A DNA stretch of 64,000 nucleotides from positions 744,001-808,000 of the forward strand of contig WACJ01000099.1 in the NCBI GenBank assembly GCA_008973525.1, in the 5' to 3' direction. Origin of the DNA: Stenopsyche tienmushanensis (lineage: Eukaryota; Arthropoda; Insecta; Trichoptera; Stenopsychidae). Position 1 is the first letter of the stretch. Every line of letters begins with the position of its first letter. Made by a program: the position numbers and the translations under genes. This document shows, one piece after another, positions 27,501 through 35,660 of this stretch. The notes beneath the pieces are model-generated. The model was not told the origin of the DNA. It did not search any database and worked only from the letters and a program-made list of their open reading frames with translations.

Positions 27501-30500
27501 GACCTTGTGGCCACTCTTTTGGGGCTTTTTGCGGCATTTTCGGGGATACATGCGTATCCGGGGCCTTCTATGATCTGTTAGCTCGCGCACTCACAGTCGA
27601 CGGTCATCCGATACCATTTTATGGATGTATTGTTCACCATTTCTGGGGTGGTTACCTCATTTCGTAGAATACCGATAGATACGGGATTAAGAATTTCATA
27701 TGGTGTACCAAATACATATGGTATTATTAGTATTTTTGTAAAAAACAAATTCATTCTTCTACGCGTTAGGTCAGGTACTTTTGGGATTATCTTCGTATAT
27801 TATTTTAAAATATTCATTATAATAATATTCAATAAATTGCTTTTATAATAGTATTATTTAACTTTGGGGAGGGTGGTGGTGTTAGATATTTGCCACGGGC
27901 GCTTCATACCCTCGTTACGGCTCTGATGGTTGTTACGAGATGGATTCAAGCAAAACAAATATATTTCCCAAGCGACGATGTTGATTGAGATTTCTGAAGA
28001 AATAGGCAAAGAACGAAGCCTTTCAATGGCGGGGAAAAAACACGTTGTTACGAGCTTATGATTGTAAAGAGGCTAATTAATTTCGGGGTTTTTAAAAAAA
28101 GCAGAAAAAAGAAAATGACTTCAAAGAACTGTAATATGCTGGAGCGTTTCCCCAATAAATACGCAGTAGCAAGACATTAAAATTTGTAACATCGCTTTAA
28201 GGGTTTCAAGAGTTGAATCAACAATGGAGTCACATGGCAAAACATTTGGATTTTGTCAAAAAATTCTTGATTCTTCCATGTTAAATTTAGTAGACCATCG
28301 TATAAAACATGTGACTAGCCTACGTAGCTTTTTCTCATAAGAGCTTATTGCATGTGTAAAAACGAAAAATTCTGCAAAATAGTAAAAACGAAAGAGTTAA
28401 TCAATATCTATGCTGCAAAGAACTTACCGAGCATACGACAGTACAAGATGTTTTTGATTATATTTTTTCATATTTAGAACAATATAAAATATCGTGCTCC
28501 TTCAATGGTAGACTCAATCAAAGGATTTGTTACCCTTGCAAAGACCAGGGACACTAATATTATAACTACGCACTATTTTTGGCATACTGAATCGTTAGTT
28601 TCGAAAACATTACCAGCAGCACTAAAACCTGGATTAAATTAAGTTGTAAATATGATGAATTTCATTAAATCAAGACCTTTATTATTTTCCTTCCTTATAT
28701 GTAGAAAATCATGACTGGATACGAAATCCATTTGCTATGATTAATACATTGTATTATGAATTTTCATATGCCGAAGAAGAATTAGTCTCATAGTTGACTG
28801 ATCGTTCTCTAAAAATTATTTTTTCCGAAATGACCATGAAGGACTTTTGGATTTTTTTCCAAGAGGAATGTCCAGCTTTTCACACGAAGGCAATGAAGAT
28901 TTTGTTACAGTTTTTGACATCATATTTGTTTGAGTTTGGTTTCTCAACAATAACTAGCATGAAAGCCAACCTAAAAGCCAACAAGCTCAGGTATCACATT
29001 AATTGATCATATAAATTCCATTATGATAAGCAGAGACGTCTTTTTGGGTGGACAAAGGGAGAAAAATGCCCTCCCCCCTCCCCAGATTTGCCACCTAAAG
29101 AGAGCCTTCAAATATGAATAGAAATATTTTTAATAGAACGCGTATAAATATAAAATTATTTCTAAGGAAAAATCAACTAACTAAATTTATTTTCAATATT
29201 AAACATTTTTTATATAATTTAGTAATATGCAGTGGTGTAGTGGGGCGGGGGCGCATGGGGTCGGCGCTCCCACACTTTTTTCTAGGCGATTTGGAAATTT
29301 TGCATAGTATAAATTGTAAAAAAAATATTTTTTTTAAGACCCAAAAATGTGTTCTCTTAAAAATATTGTTTATTTAAAACGTGTAAAAAAAGTATTTGTT
29401 TCCACAAGGTTACCAAAAATCAAATAAAAGACACGTTGGGATAAATTATTACCTTTTTCTTTCCGGTGCTCTAAGAACTAGCTAAGAAAGTAGCATAAAC
29501 TAGTAAGATAGATAAATATATAGTTTTTTATGAGTGGATAGAAGTCTAGACTCGTTCGGGATCCCATTTGGCGCGGGCCAATTATGTAAGTTAGCCTTTG
29601 ATGGGACTTTCGTGATCGTACAGATCATAGAAGATCCCGGGTATGCATCTATCTCTGAAAATTCCGCAAAAAAACTTTAAAAAAGACGGAGTGGTCACAG
29701 GGTCTGTGTGTCCAACCGGTCCGCTTTTCCAACCGCTGACATGACGAATGAATGCCTTGCTATCGGATGCCATACTCGAACATATCTAGAGAACGATTAC
29801 GAGCTCTCATTATATAACGAAGTTGACCGAAGAATACTGATTGGGTGGGTTGTTTAAATTTTACAATCTATGAAAGATATTGTTGTCTTTATTTTATTGC
29901 GGGCTTATGCCAGCTTGGTCGACCCAGTATTTAAATGCTAATGAAAAAAAGAGGGATTAGACAACTTAGTATATATTAAAAAAAACTGATAGAGATCAGT
30001 GTTCAATCAGTGTTGATTAAAAATAAAGATTCATGTACAACTCTCAACTTGGTCGGTGTTTTGCGCCCCAAGCTCAGTTGCGTCCATAACGGTTAGGGGG
30101 GAGGGGGGGAGGTACTAAAACATTATAATTAATCAGCGCTCCCAGACTTTTTTATTTAGCACTACACCACTGGTAATATGACAGAGTATGATGTGCATTT
30201 GGAAACATGTAAAATATGTTATTTGTATGCCTTTTACTTCAAATCTATTTCACATGTGTTGTGAACATTATATTATAATACAGTGTAAATGCTATCAATA
30301 CAATGTTTATCGGTTTAAACACAGACCCTTCGCTGAATAAGGATGCAATAGCAATTATATTGTTTTACAATAAATCTTAATTTTTTTACTTGCAGTTTAC
30401 CTCCACGATTTGCGCTATATTAGAAGAGATGAAAACTTTGGCATACCGGAGAGCAGCGATGACATAGGTAAATATATTGATTTCTTTATAAAATCGTGAC

Positions 30501-31603
30501 ATTTATCATATTTTATAAGATATTATTAGGCGATAAATTTATTAATAAAATTTTATGCATTAAGCGAATTCATTACGATATTTTGCCACCATAAAAAGAT
30601 CAAAATTATTCTATTGACTATACTTGCAAATCTTGAATTAATAGCAGATTGAATTAATTCATTAATGACATCGCCATTTGCTTATAAATTATTTTGTTTT
30701 GGTTTTAATAGCATACAAATATTTAAATGTCTTCCTCTTTGAGTGCCATATTAGAAATGTAGAGTGCTAATTAAATAGCGATAAGGTTAATACTGTTGAT
30801 CAACAATTACAACCTCAACGCATTAAGAATGCAAGCGTTTAAAGTCAACAGCTGAATTCTGAATATGACACTCAATAAAGATAAAGATTTAAAATAAGGC
30901 AGCGAAATGTTTGAATATAATTTGATATAAGATTTGCGCATCGTATTATAAAGCAGCGCAAAATGAGCACCATCAAAAATTGTACAATTGTTATTTTTCA
31001 GCTTCAACAAAGATCCTCCAATCCAGAATCAACAGTCTTCAAAACAAAGTTTCAGCGAGCATCATTATCATTTCGATTGCGTTTGTGCTGCTATTGGTGT
31101 TTTTGGGCGTTAAAACTTATTATTGTGTGAAACTTAATTATGACAAGCTCTCGTGGGCATGGCTCCGTGGAAAAATTCAAACTCCAAAGGTATTAAAACT
31201 TATAAATCTTACCGATAATATATAAACCGAGATGTATTTATTTTATTAATGGCGACTAATTTTTTCCATTTCCAATTTTGTACCGCGCGTTGTTAGATTC
31301 ATTGGGGTGTGTATGTTGCAGCGTTTTGAATTAACAAACAAATGTTTTCAATTATTGTTCTGTCTTTTGCAGAAGACTCCAAAGAAGGCGACGGTTGAAG
31401 CTCCGGAGGTGAAGAAAGTTGAAGGACCAAGCGCTGGGAATGCAGACGTACAGCCGTTGAGCGCGAGGGCTCTACAAGCGAGTGCCGCTCCTCCGCGTCG
31501 ACAGCCCGCAGAAGATGCCTCGTTGGATTACTCGTACGATAATATGGCTTTGAATTTGACACCTTCGCCATCGACGGCTGCGTACACGCAGCCTCAGATC
31601 TAG
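9350..31603 (+). CDS. grnd: Grindelwald-type TNF receptor (four coding exons)
   Basis: Coding exons are 9350-9566, 30396-30467, 31002-31189 and 31373-31603. They total 708 bases and encode 235 residues, and all junctions are GT-AG with matching phases. The protein has a signal peptide (residues 1-22), an eight-cysteine extracellular domain (Cys30, 35, 41, 48, 51, 55, 67 and 71), a membrane helix at about 115-133 and a Pro/Ala-rich cytoplasmic tail. The pattern EFCNPDDNRCSPC...HNYD...C followed by YLHDLRY fits insect Grindelwald, which is of similar length. In flies Grindelwald binds the TNF ligand Eiger and signals to JNK, partly through Veli. ATG 9350 is preferred because a strong acceptor (TTTTTGCAG, ending at 9338) lies just upstream, leaving GAGGAATAGCA as 5' UTR. 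An upstream in-frame ATG at 9290 would fall in the preceding intron. An untranslated first exon must lie further 5' and was not located. Family identity is from memory of the cysteine spacing, not a search. Confidence 0.8.
11108..11680 (-). pseudogene. Mutator-like transposase, C-terminal remnant
   Basis: The minus strand encodes ELLQGCLNCHTQNAYKCFNS then TTWRLVLNHLHSD and an IEISTNIATGIFNN stretch. This fits the conserved block LxxCLxGxTQNxNESFNxxIW, followed by IEIxxxxAxxxFN, of a widespread animal family usually labelled Mutator-like transposase domain. The in-frame SRHELL leader immediately upstream fits the usual spacing. The Asn-Glu of the TQNxNE motif is replaced by Tyr-Lys, and the upstream catalytic part is missing or unrecognisable, so this is a dead copy. 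A different remnant of the same family is at 39520-39855. No terminal repeats were found here. Confidence 0.6.
12188..13947 (+). repeat. 1.75-kb duplicated block, copy 1
   Basis: This segment is almost base-for-base identical to 20760-22505 (scattered substitutions and small indels). Both include an LTR-like tail, a pogo/Tigger-type end near 12250-12310, a mini-Helitron, an antisense 68-codon frame (13073-13279, with the same translation at 21632-21838) and a hAT end. Because several unrelated elements were copied together in the same order, it looks like a segmental duplication or a composite element. Copy 1 continues on the right into the hAT C-terminal frame. Confidence 0.75.
12457..12701 (+). 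mobile_element. Mini-Helitron, copy 1
   Basis: The copy begins TCTAATATATAAAAATTG, preceded by A. It ends with the short hairpin-like GGTATTAGTACC followed by AGCTA, where two other copies read AGCTAG or GGCTAG. A 5' TC, a 3' hairpin plus CTAG, and insertion at A/T are hallmarks of Helitrons. At 245 bp it has no coding capacity. The internal block GTCCACTTATTGCTAA resembles the start of the long Helitron at 61514. Confidence 0.7.
13892..14150 (+). pseudogene. hAT transposase C-terminal (hATC) fragment
   Basis: The frame encodes RKWDYQLELAFKYVMTIPP, then TNVEAEFAFSAACCL, KIRSRLNDETLDALMLLRSY. The motif PPTxVEAExxFS...KxRxRLxxETLxALMLLRSYL is the dimerisation end of hAT transposases. The expected Arg of the VERAFS motif is Phe here. 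The transposase upstream is not readable. A second copy at 60813-61025 retains VEAERAFSAAS. The stretch after about residue 90 (14160-14248) does not match the family. Confidence 0.7.
15131..15245 (-). repeat. LTR-like repeat, copy 5, reverse orientation
   Basis: On the minus strand this contains AGCTAATTTTAAATCATCAT, GTATGTCCGCCACTTATC and TGTCAGGACCGC. It is the 5' portion of the LTR-like family only. Confidence 0.4.
15311..15410 (-). pseudogene. Non-LTR reverse transcriptase fragment
   Basis: The minus strand reads ISRICSNGSLSESFEVMTG then AQKGDVFVPIL. This fits the RT segment GxLSExFEVTTGxRQGDxLSPLLF that precedes the catalytic FADD box. Gln-Gly-Asp has become Lys-Gly-Asp, and the frame stops soon after. 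The same RT segment is seen at 37560-38110. Confidence 0.5.
16075..16215. repeat. CGCATAAC-type repeat fragment
   Basis: This contains AAAAAAAGCTATGACTTACA, TTCCATGGATTTTAAAAACC, GCATAACTTTGAAACAGCTA and TTCAAAATCGCATAAAAAAA. It matches the interior of 19825-20500 in inverse orientation and of 38156-39120. Confidence 0.5.
17553..18010 (+). repeat. GGTCCG-hairpin repeat family, copy 3 (well preserved)
   Basis: This begins GGCTGTAACAAGGGGGTGGC and contains CCACGGGCGCAACTGGGCTT, GGGGCGCAAAACGCAG and CAACACTGATTGATTCG. Its hairpin is CGGTCCG-AAAAG-CGGACCG, here a perfect 7-bp stem. It ends with GGCTTTTTGCGGCATTTTAT and a TGATCTGCACGATC tail. It lies 160 bases upstream of copy 4 in the same orientation. 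Confidence 0.6.
18172..18615 (+). repeat. GGTCCG-hairpin repeat family, copy 4
   Basis: This starts CAGGGCCGTAACAAGGGCGT and preserves the GCGCAACTGGGCTTGGGGCG block, the AATCGTTCTGTAGACATGTT block and a hairpin GATCCGAAAAGCGGACC with one mismatch. Together with copy 3 it forms a direct tandem pair. Confidence 0.6.
19640..19800 (+). repeat. LTR-like repeat, copy 6
   Basis: This contains GTATGTCCGCCACTTATCAT, TATCAGGAACATCGCAGCAT, TACATAAATAAATAAACACTG and AAAATATTCGGTTAAATCTT. It is truncated on the right by the CGCATAAC-type element. Confidence 0.45.
19825..20500. mobile_element. CGCATAAC-type inverted-repeat element
   Basis: The left end reads TACACTC then a T-run and TTTTTGTGCGATTTCGAAGT. 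The right end reads CCGCACAAAAAAAAGTTTAA followed by GTGTA. These are inverted copies, giving an element of about 675 bp. The interior has CATAACTTCGAA-like phrases, homopolymer runs and no coding. It belongs to the same family as 38156-39120. Confidence 0.5.
20760..22505 (+). repeat. 1.75-kb duplicated block, copy 2
   Basis: This is the partner of 12188-13947. Its left edge is fused to a more complete LTR-like tail (20680-20760, CTCTGTTTGTCTCTGAACTC). Its right edge breaks off in the hAT segment just after TCAGTCACATTGATGGTGCT, where copy 1 continues into the hATC frame. Differences from copy 1 include loss of the GACTAGCGG segment in the Tigger-type end. Confidence 0.75.
21019..21264 (+). 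mobile_element. Mini-Helitron, copy 2
   Basis: This runs from TCTAATATATAAAAATTG to GGTATTAGTACCAGCTAG, 246 bp, with A before and T after, as expected for Helitron insertion. It lies inside the 1.75-kb duplication, so it was probably copied with that block rather than transposed independently. Confidence 0.7.
22850..23290 (+). mobile_element. Mini-Helitron, copy 3, with flanks
   Basis: The Helitron proper spans 22881-23133 (253 bp), from TCTAATATATAAAAACTAAT to GGTATTAGTACCGGCTAG. The flanks (GATGTGTTGAATAATGAAAT on the left and TTTTATAATGTTTCATATAAA on the right) also match the flanks of the other two copies. The mobile or duplicated unit therefore exceeds the Helitron itself and reaches about 23290. 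Confidence 0.65.
24031..24056 (+). repeat. TAG/AGT trinucleotide microsatellite
   Basis: Imperfect (TAG)n of about eight units, interrupted once by TAAG. It lies in the grnd intron and no function is implied. Confidence 0.8.
24318..24505 (+). repeat. GGTCCG-hairpin repeat family, copy 5 (truncated)
   Basis: This starts within the family at AAAGAGTATGGCGGTCAATC and keeps CATCAGCGGTCCGAAAATCG then GACCCGTTGG, GGCATTTTCGGGGATAAATG and GATCTGTACGATCCCCTCAG. The last block is the best view of the family's 3' end. Overlapping frames of 62 to 137 codons are repeat-derived. Confidence 0.5.
25136..25450 (+). repeat. GGTCCG-hairpin repeat family, copy 6
   Basis: This starts AGGACCGTAATAAGGGGTTG and keeps the GGGCGCAATTGGACTTGGG, ACAACCCATCCGATCAGTCT, GCATCCGATTGCGAGGCATT and GGTCCGAAACACGGACC blocks. 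An internal deletion removes the part between GGGAACAAAA and ATAAAGACAA. Confidence 0.5.
26395..27055 (+). pseudogene. Jerky/Tigger-type (pogo superfamily) transposase remnant
   Basis: Three plus-strand frames together give a family-typical order. First comes a CENP-B-like helix-turn-helix end with a FLQKRSTGQPISGP-like reading around 26494-26542. Next is EEFIYNADETRLEK at 26745-26790, which carries the DDE motif's YNADET. Last is PGYKTSKERVTIIVCANAAC plus LLLLVIGKLKNPRCFKNIRR at 26838-26960. Frame changes and internal stops show it is inactive. The insertion is in the grnd intron in the sense orientation. Terminal repeats were not identified. Confidence 0.7.
27390..29221 (+). mobile_element. 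ZBED/Buster-type hAT element, copy A (with fused hairpin repeat)
   Basis: This unit is matched in reverse by 45290-47255. From the left it has a hairpin-family segment (27390-27600), then a noncoding stretch with GGTGTACCAAATACATATGG, and an end TTGCCACGGGCGCTTCATAC then CCTCGTTACGGCTC. After that comes a transposase-derived region from about 27920 to 29010. The tail (29035-29221) carries GCCCTCCCCCCTCCCCAGAT and an AT-rich stretch. The right end has been interrupted by the hAT insertion at 29230. Confidence 0.6.
28400..29006 (+). pseudogene. ZBED5/FAM200-like (Buster hAT) transposase remnant
   Basis: Readable segments are IFSYLEQYKISCSFNGRLNQ near 28463 and FWIFFQEECPAFHTKAMKIL at 28847-28906, then LLQFLTSYLFEFGFSTITSM. 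The block SFxxxYLCELGFSxLTNIKxKxRxRL is the hAT dimerisation region of Buster-type elements, the source of vertebrate ZBED5 and FAM200 genes. Stops and frameshifts are frequent. The antisense copy at 45542-46200 preserves more of the C-terminus. Confidence 0.65.
29230..30172. mobile_element. Non-autonomous hAT element with perfect 8-bp TSD
   Basis: The left end CAGTGGTGTAGTGG and the right end, which reads inward CAGTGGTGTAGTGC, are inverted repeats. They are followed on both sides by a shared CCCA(C/G)ACTTTTTT-type segment. The 8 bases GTAATATG occur immediately before (29222-29229) and immediately after (30173-30180) the element. This is an exact target duplication of the size expected for hAT transposons. 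The 943-bp element contains a reverse-oriented hairpin-family copy (about 29585-30095) and no transposase. Confidence 0.8.
29585..30095 (-). repeat. GGTCCG-hairpin repeat family, copy 7, reverse orientation
   Basis: On the minus strand the family order is complete, from GGGGCGCAAAACACCGACC through ATCAACACTGATTGA and ACCCAATCAGTATTCTTCGG to GCGGACCGGTTGGACACAC and GGGATCTTCTATGATCTGTA. The hairpin's left arm is degraded (GGTTGGAAAAGCGGACC). It lies inside the hAT element with the perfect 8-bp duplication, so either it is that element's own filler or it inserted there. Confidence 0.55.
30396..31603 (+). CDS. grnd: grnd exons 2-4: juxtamembrane, TM and cytoplasmic tail
   Basis: Exon 2 (30396-30467) follows TTGCAG and encodes the YLHDLRYIRRDENFG segment. 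Exon 3 (31002-31189) encodes a short heptad-like stretch then the transmembrane helix, which is rich in Ile/Val/Leu and followed by VKTYY. Exon 4 (31373-31603) encodes a Lys/Pro-rich tail ending TAAYTQPQI before TAG. Phases are 1, 1 and 0 at the three junctions. The introns are about 530 and 180 bases and contain no recognisable insertion, in contrast to the first coding intron. Confidence 0.8.
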
Positions 31604-32160
31604 CAACATCTTCGTCACCTTTATCATTTATTTACTCAGTTACCAATGAGATTCGACGTTCATTCGTTTGCTATGGCAGTTTTCCGTATCAATCATTATA
31701 GATCCTTCAATTGAATGAAATCGACGATTGGTAAACATGCGTAGTAATTAATGTTTCGTTAACAATGAGTTTTCTTGTTTCGTAGAATTTCAGCGGCAAT
31801 TCCTAAGCTGGATTTGAGTAATGTAATTTTGTGAAAATAATTCATTAGGAAATTGCTATTTTAAGTTTTTATTCGTGTGAATATAATTTTTGTTCTTAAT
31901 AGGTGACGACCACTTTTTGAATTTAGTTTTTCTAATCTGAGTTTCACGTATTTAATAAATATACATTTAGTAATAATGCAACATATGTTTGCAACATAAT
32001 ATATGTGATCCATACGAATCATTCCAATTATAGATTTAGTTTTGGAACATGCGTCCAATTTTTTTAAGCCTTGTATCATATAATTTTAATCAGTATTTTT
32101 TAGTTAAAAATAATTGTTATTTTAAATAAATTTTCGTTTTGTTGGTATAAATATGCTATA
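31604..32160 (+). other. Probable grnd 3' untranslated region
   Basis: This is AT-rich sequence downstream of the grnd stop codon, free of recognisable repeats. Candidate polyadenylation signals are AATAAA near 31955 and the TAAATAAA at about 32123-32130. The transcript end cannot be fixed without RNA data. Confidence 0.4.
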
Positions 32161-32199
32161 AAGCCTGAATATTTTGAATTTATGCTGATCTCGTGTTGC

Positions 32200-32953
32200 A
32201 ATATCTCGTTGAATAATCTAAATCTTCTGTTTCAATGTTTTCTATTTGTGTTTGTTAAGTCTTCTGGTACAATGTTTCAATTACAACTAGATGTATAGCA
32301 TGATTTATGTAAAGTTCATTGACGACAGGACTTTCACGCCCAAACTTTCTCATCACACCATCAGTCGTTGTTGGTACTATTTCACGCTCAAAAACATTTA
32401 CAAATTCATTCAACGGACTTTCAACAATTCTACGAATTTCAAAATAATCACATTTTCCTGATCACTCATCCATCGTCAGGCTAAAGCGAGGATTCACTTC
32501 TTTTAAGTCTTTTATATTGGAAATTACTTCACGTATTTTTTATTCGTAAGATTTTGAGATCCATATCATTATGTCGGATTGATTTTTTGGCAATGAAAAC
32601 CCTTTTAGTGTAACATATTCACGCATGGAATCACTATTCGTAATCCCTCTTATAGTAAAACCATCCAGCGCAGCTAGCCGGGCAACCATTTCTGGAAGCG
32701 TTTTCCTCTTCACAAAATTTATTATTGGTGATAGGGATATTTTAATTCGTTTCGCACTGTTTGAACATTCCACATCGGTGATGTCTTCTTCGGTGTTTTT
32801 ATTCAAAAAAATCCAATGTACCCTTTCAAGATGTCTCGCTAGTCCAGTTGTATTTGACCCTTTGCATGTGATTTGTTTTGGACAGTGGTTGCAATGGTCC
32901 TTTTTTGTAGTTTTTTTGTAATGTTTCCATACTTCCGATTGACTTCTTTCCAT
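32200..32953 (-). pseudogene. BED-finger hAT transposase, N-terminal remnant
   Basis: The minus-strand frame from 32953 (137 codons) begins MERSQSEVWKHYKKTTKKD. It then carries a BED-type zinc finger: CNHCPKQITCKGSNTTGLAR followed by HLERVH, which gives C-x2-C...H-x4-H. Next come a KRIKISLSPIINFVKRKTLP stretch and the VARLAALDGFTIRGITNSD segment typical of hAT transposases. Further on, in the same or adjacent frames, KEVISNIKDLKEVNPRFSL precedes a stop at about 32465. The catalytic and hATC parts are missing. A domesticated short BED protein is conceivable, but the downstream stops and lack of introns favour a decayed transposon. Confidence 0.6.
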
Positions 32954-35130
32954 TATGGACTACAATAATGATAAAATACATATAACAAAACGATACTATT
33001 TTTTTAATACGATAAATATAAAATAAATTATAATAACCTTTGATTTACTGGAAATTTTTATATTAAAATCCGTCAGCCACCCGTAAGAGAACAGACACAA
33101 GAACACCATGAACTAGCTCGAAGATAAATTGTTATTGTATTTACAAAACATTGATCTTTCATTTACTCCTTCTGAATTTTTCCACGAATCAATCGATCCC
33201 AGTTGTTACTATTCGAATCTCATACAATATCCATTGGGCTGATGTGTTAAGTCCCGGGACATCTTGACACAGTATTTACATATTTTAAAAAGATCATTAT
33301 GGAATGGAAAGCCCGATTTCAAACATCCTATATCAACTAATATGCACATGCCTAGAAAACAGTTAATATTAAGAATTAATCAATGTTATCAGCCATTAAA
33401 TGTAAATAAAATCATTAAAAACGATTTATTATAAGTTTAATACATAGGATCCATTTTTGATTTATTAAAAAAAGGGGAACCAAATTTTAATTTCTTCCAT
33501 TCGTTTAATATATACGCAATTTTTTTTTAAACGAAAATGTATTATATCTATTAATCAATACAAATAAGTAATTTAAACATCATGTATTATACGAGTGGAA
33601 TTATGTACACTAGGTAAAATGTAAATTTGTAAATATCTAAACGTGAAATCGCTTCGTTCTTATCATTTCATTACAGATCCATTCGATTGATGTCCGATAA
33701 TAAAACGGGATTGAACCCTCAAAATTATTCAAAAATATAATTAGCACATCACCGTTATTGTATTTGTTCGTATTTTAAATATATTGCCGAAATATAATTT
33801 AGTTTTCGTTTATAATCGTTCACTTTATAACGACACGGCTTCATTATGATTTAAACAGATTTGTTGTAGACAAATCTTTGGTTTGCTTGTAAGTCAATCT
33901 GTTCAATATGTAACATACAGTCGAATATCTTTTAAAACAACAAAGTCAAGTCTTCTTTGAGTAGATACCGTGATCATATTAAGATATATAAAAGTTATTA
34001 AACGATTCTCGTCGAATATCGTGTACAGTTGATTGTAGATATTTAATATTTTTAAAATGCACATCATTCCTTCAATGTTTCCATTGCACACGTACGAGAG
34101 CTTCAAGCAATGATTCTTTCGTTCTTATCTGTATTTATTATTCTTTGTTTTATGCACATCACCAGATTTATTTGAAGATTAGCTTGTATTCTATTTTATC
34201 TTCGATTACCAGTCAAACGGATTTTATGCTCATGATACATGAAGTAACTCTCCACTTTTTTCTTTAAATTGATTTATAAATCTGCAACAATTGTCGTATA
34301 TCTTATATAATTGATCATTTTCTTATGGCTTTGCTTCTTCTCTACATTCCTTGGCGGTTAAAATGCACTTTCGTTTGTCCATTGCTCTCGTATATCCAAA
34401 ATCATAAAATAATTTATTATAAAGAACATACATATAAGATTTAAATTATAGAATGTAAATATCTGTATAAAAATATGATAAAATTAGTGATATGTATTTG
34501 ATAAGCACCCTTATCAGAAGATACGTCCATTAAAGTAAAATGTAAATATAACTTATAATTAATTCTGATTATTATCTAATTTATATTGCTTGATTGAATG
34601 TAAATATGTTTTAATTTGCCATTTTTAATTCGGTGCTCCCCACGTCTATTATTTCGTCACAAAGTTTATAAACATACTTAAAAAAGCGTCAAAAGAAACA
34701 ATCAAATCTCTCAAAATCTTACTAAGGCATGTGCATTTTATTGGATGTCAATAAATCGGGATTACCATATCATTGAAATGATTATACAATAGACTCGATT
34801 ATCCAGGCTAATGCTGGGGAGGAAGAACATATATAACCGGAAAGCACGGATGATCCAAATCCGTTAGTGGTCAGTACCCAGCAACAAAACTATTATATCA
34901 TTGTATTCAAAACCTTTTTTCCAGCGTAATCTAATAAATGTTTAACGATTAATGTAATCACTGGCATCTTCACTTCTGGTGACACATTCATTTTCTTCCT
35001 CTTGAGATACAAAAGAAACGATATCTGCATCATCTACGCATTCAAAATCTGGATCATTTAAATTACGATCGAGTCCACTTATTTCATGGCTTCTTTATAT
35101 TTGGCATTTTATGGATCCACCGTTCTGTCC
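32954..35130. other. AT-rich intergenic, no gene seen
   Basis: No coding signature was recognised. A pogo/Tigger-like end (ACAATAGACTCGATTATCCA followed by GGCTAATG) starts near 34787, and a partly inverted GATGATCCAAATCCGTTAG lies near 34849-34867. Otherwise the stretch is low-complexity A/T sequence. Confidence 0.4.
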
Positions 35131-35429
35131 TCAGGGATCGGTTCTATGACCGATCCTCTGGAACGTCCTCCTGGACGATATTTTTTGTTTAGCTTGCATT
35201 TGCTTCAGCAAAATCGTGTGCGATACAAATGAAGTCACTGCGCAAGGCCTCCAACTATCAAAATCCACATGCCAATTTCTTTCTCGGTGTTCTATCTGGG
35301 CATAAATTCGTATCGCGCTTTCTGCAGGGTCACCAGATCTCCAAACATCATCAGCCCCCGATATAAGAGTTAAAAAGGAGGATACTCGTTGTTTGTTTAG
35401 AGATTTGACAGAAACGCTGTCGCTGGGTG

Positions 35430-35660
35430 GTTCCATGTTATTTCATTCAAGGCGTCTCTCCTTCGGTTCAGTATAGGCAGTCTCTCGGAGTGTCCTTGCA
35501 CATATACGGACATGACAGCGGATCACGTTTTATGGTCATGTCCGGGCATGGTGGCCGATCGGGAAATTCTCCTGCGTTGTGTCAGAGGTTCCGTTTCAGG
35601 ACACACAGATCTAGTGGCTGGTCCCCGCGCATATGACGCATTCAAATAGTTTTTCACCGA
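35430..35660 (+). repeat. Dispersed repeat shared with 50235-50370
   Basis: Both loci carry TTCATTCAAGGCGTCTCTCC (ATTCAAGGCATTTCTCC at the second), then GTCTCTCGGAGTGTCCTTGC and a GATCTAGTGGCTG segment with CATTCAAATAGTTTT. It is GC-richer than its surroundings. The copy at 50235 leads on towards a poly-A tract, so a retroelement 3' region is likely. A 101-codon minus frame just left (35131-35436) has no recognised domain. Confidence 0.45.

Larger units (their letters stand above)
9567..30395 (+). other. Giant first coding intron of grnd, transposon-rich
   Basis: About 20.8 kb separate the ectodomain exon from exon 2. The intron holds remnants of Mutator-like, hAT, Helitron, Jerky/Tigger, LINE and LTR-like elements on both strands, listed separately. 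Between them (9567-11100, 14250-15130, 15411-16074, 16216-17552, 18616-19639, 23300-24000 and 25450-26390) I see no supported gene. The scattered frames lack domains, splice logic or codon bias. Confidence 0.7.

Noticed and set aside
27421..27667. 81-codon frame similar to an 89-codon frame at 46971-47240, suggesting a protein family.
   Set aside because: Both are copies of the GGTCCG-hairpin repeat and its fused element. The similarity is explained at the DNA level.
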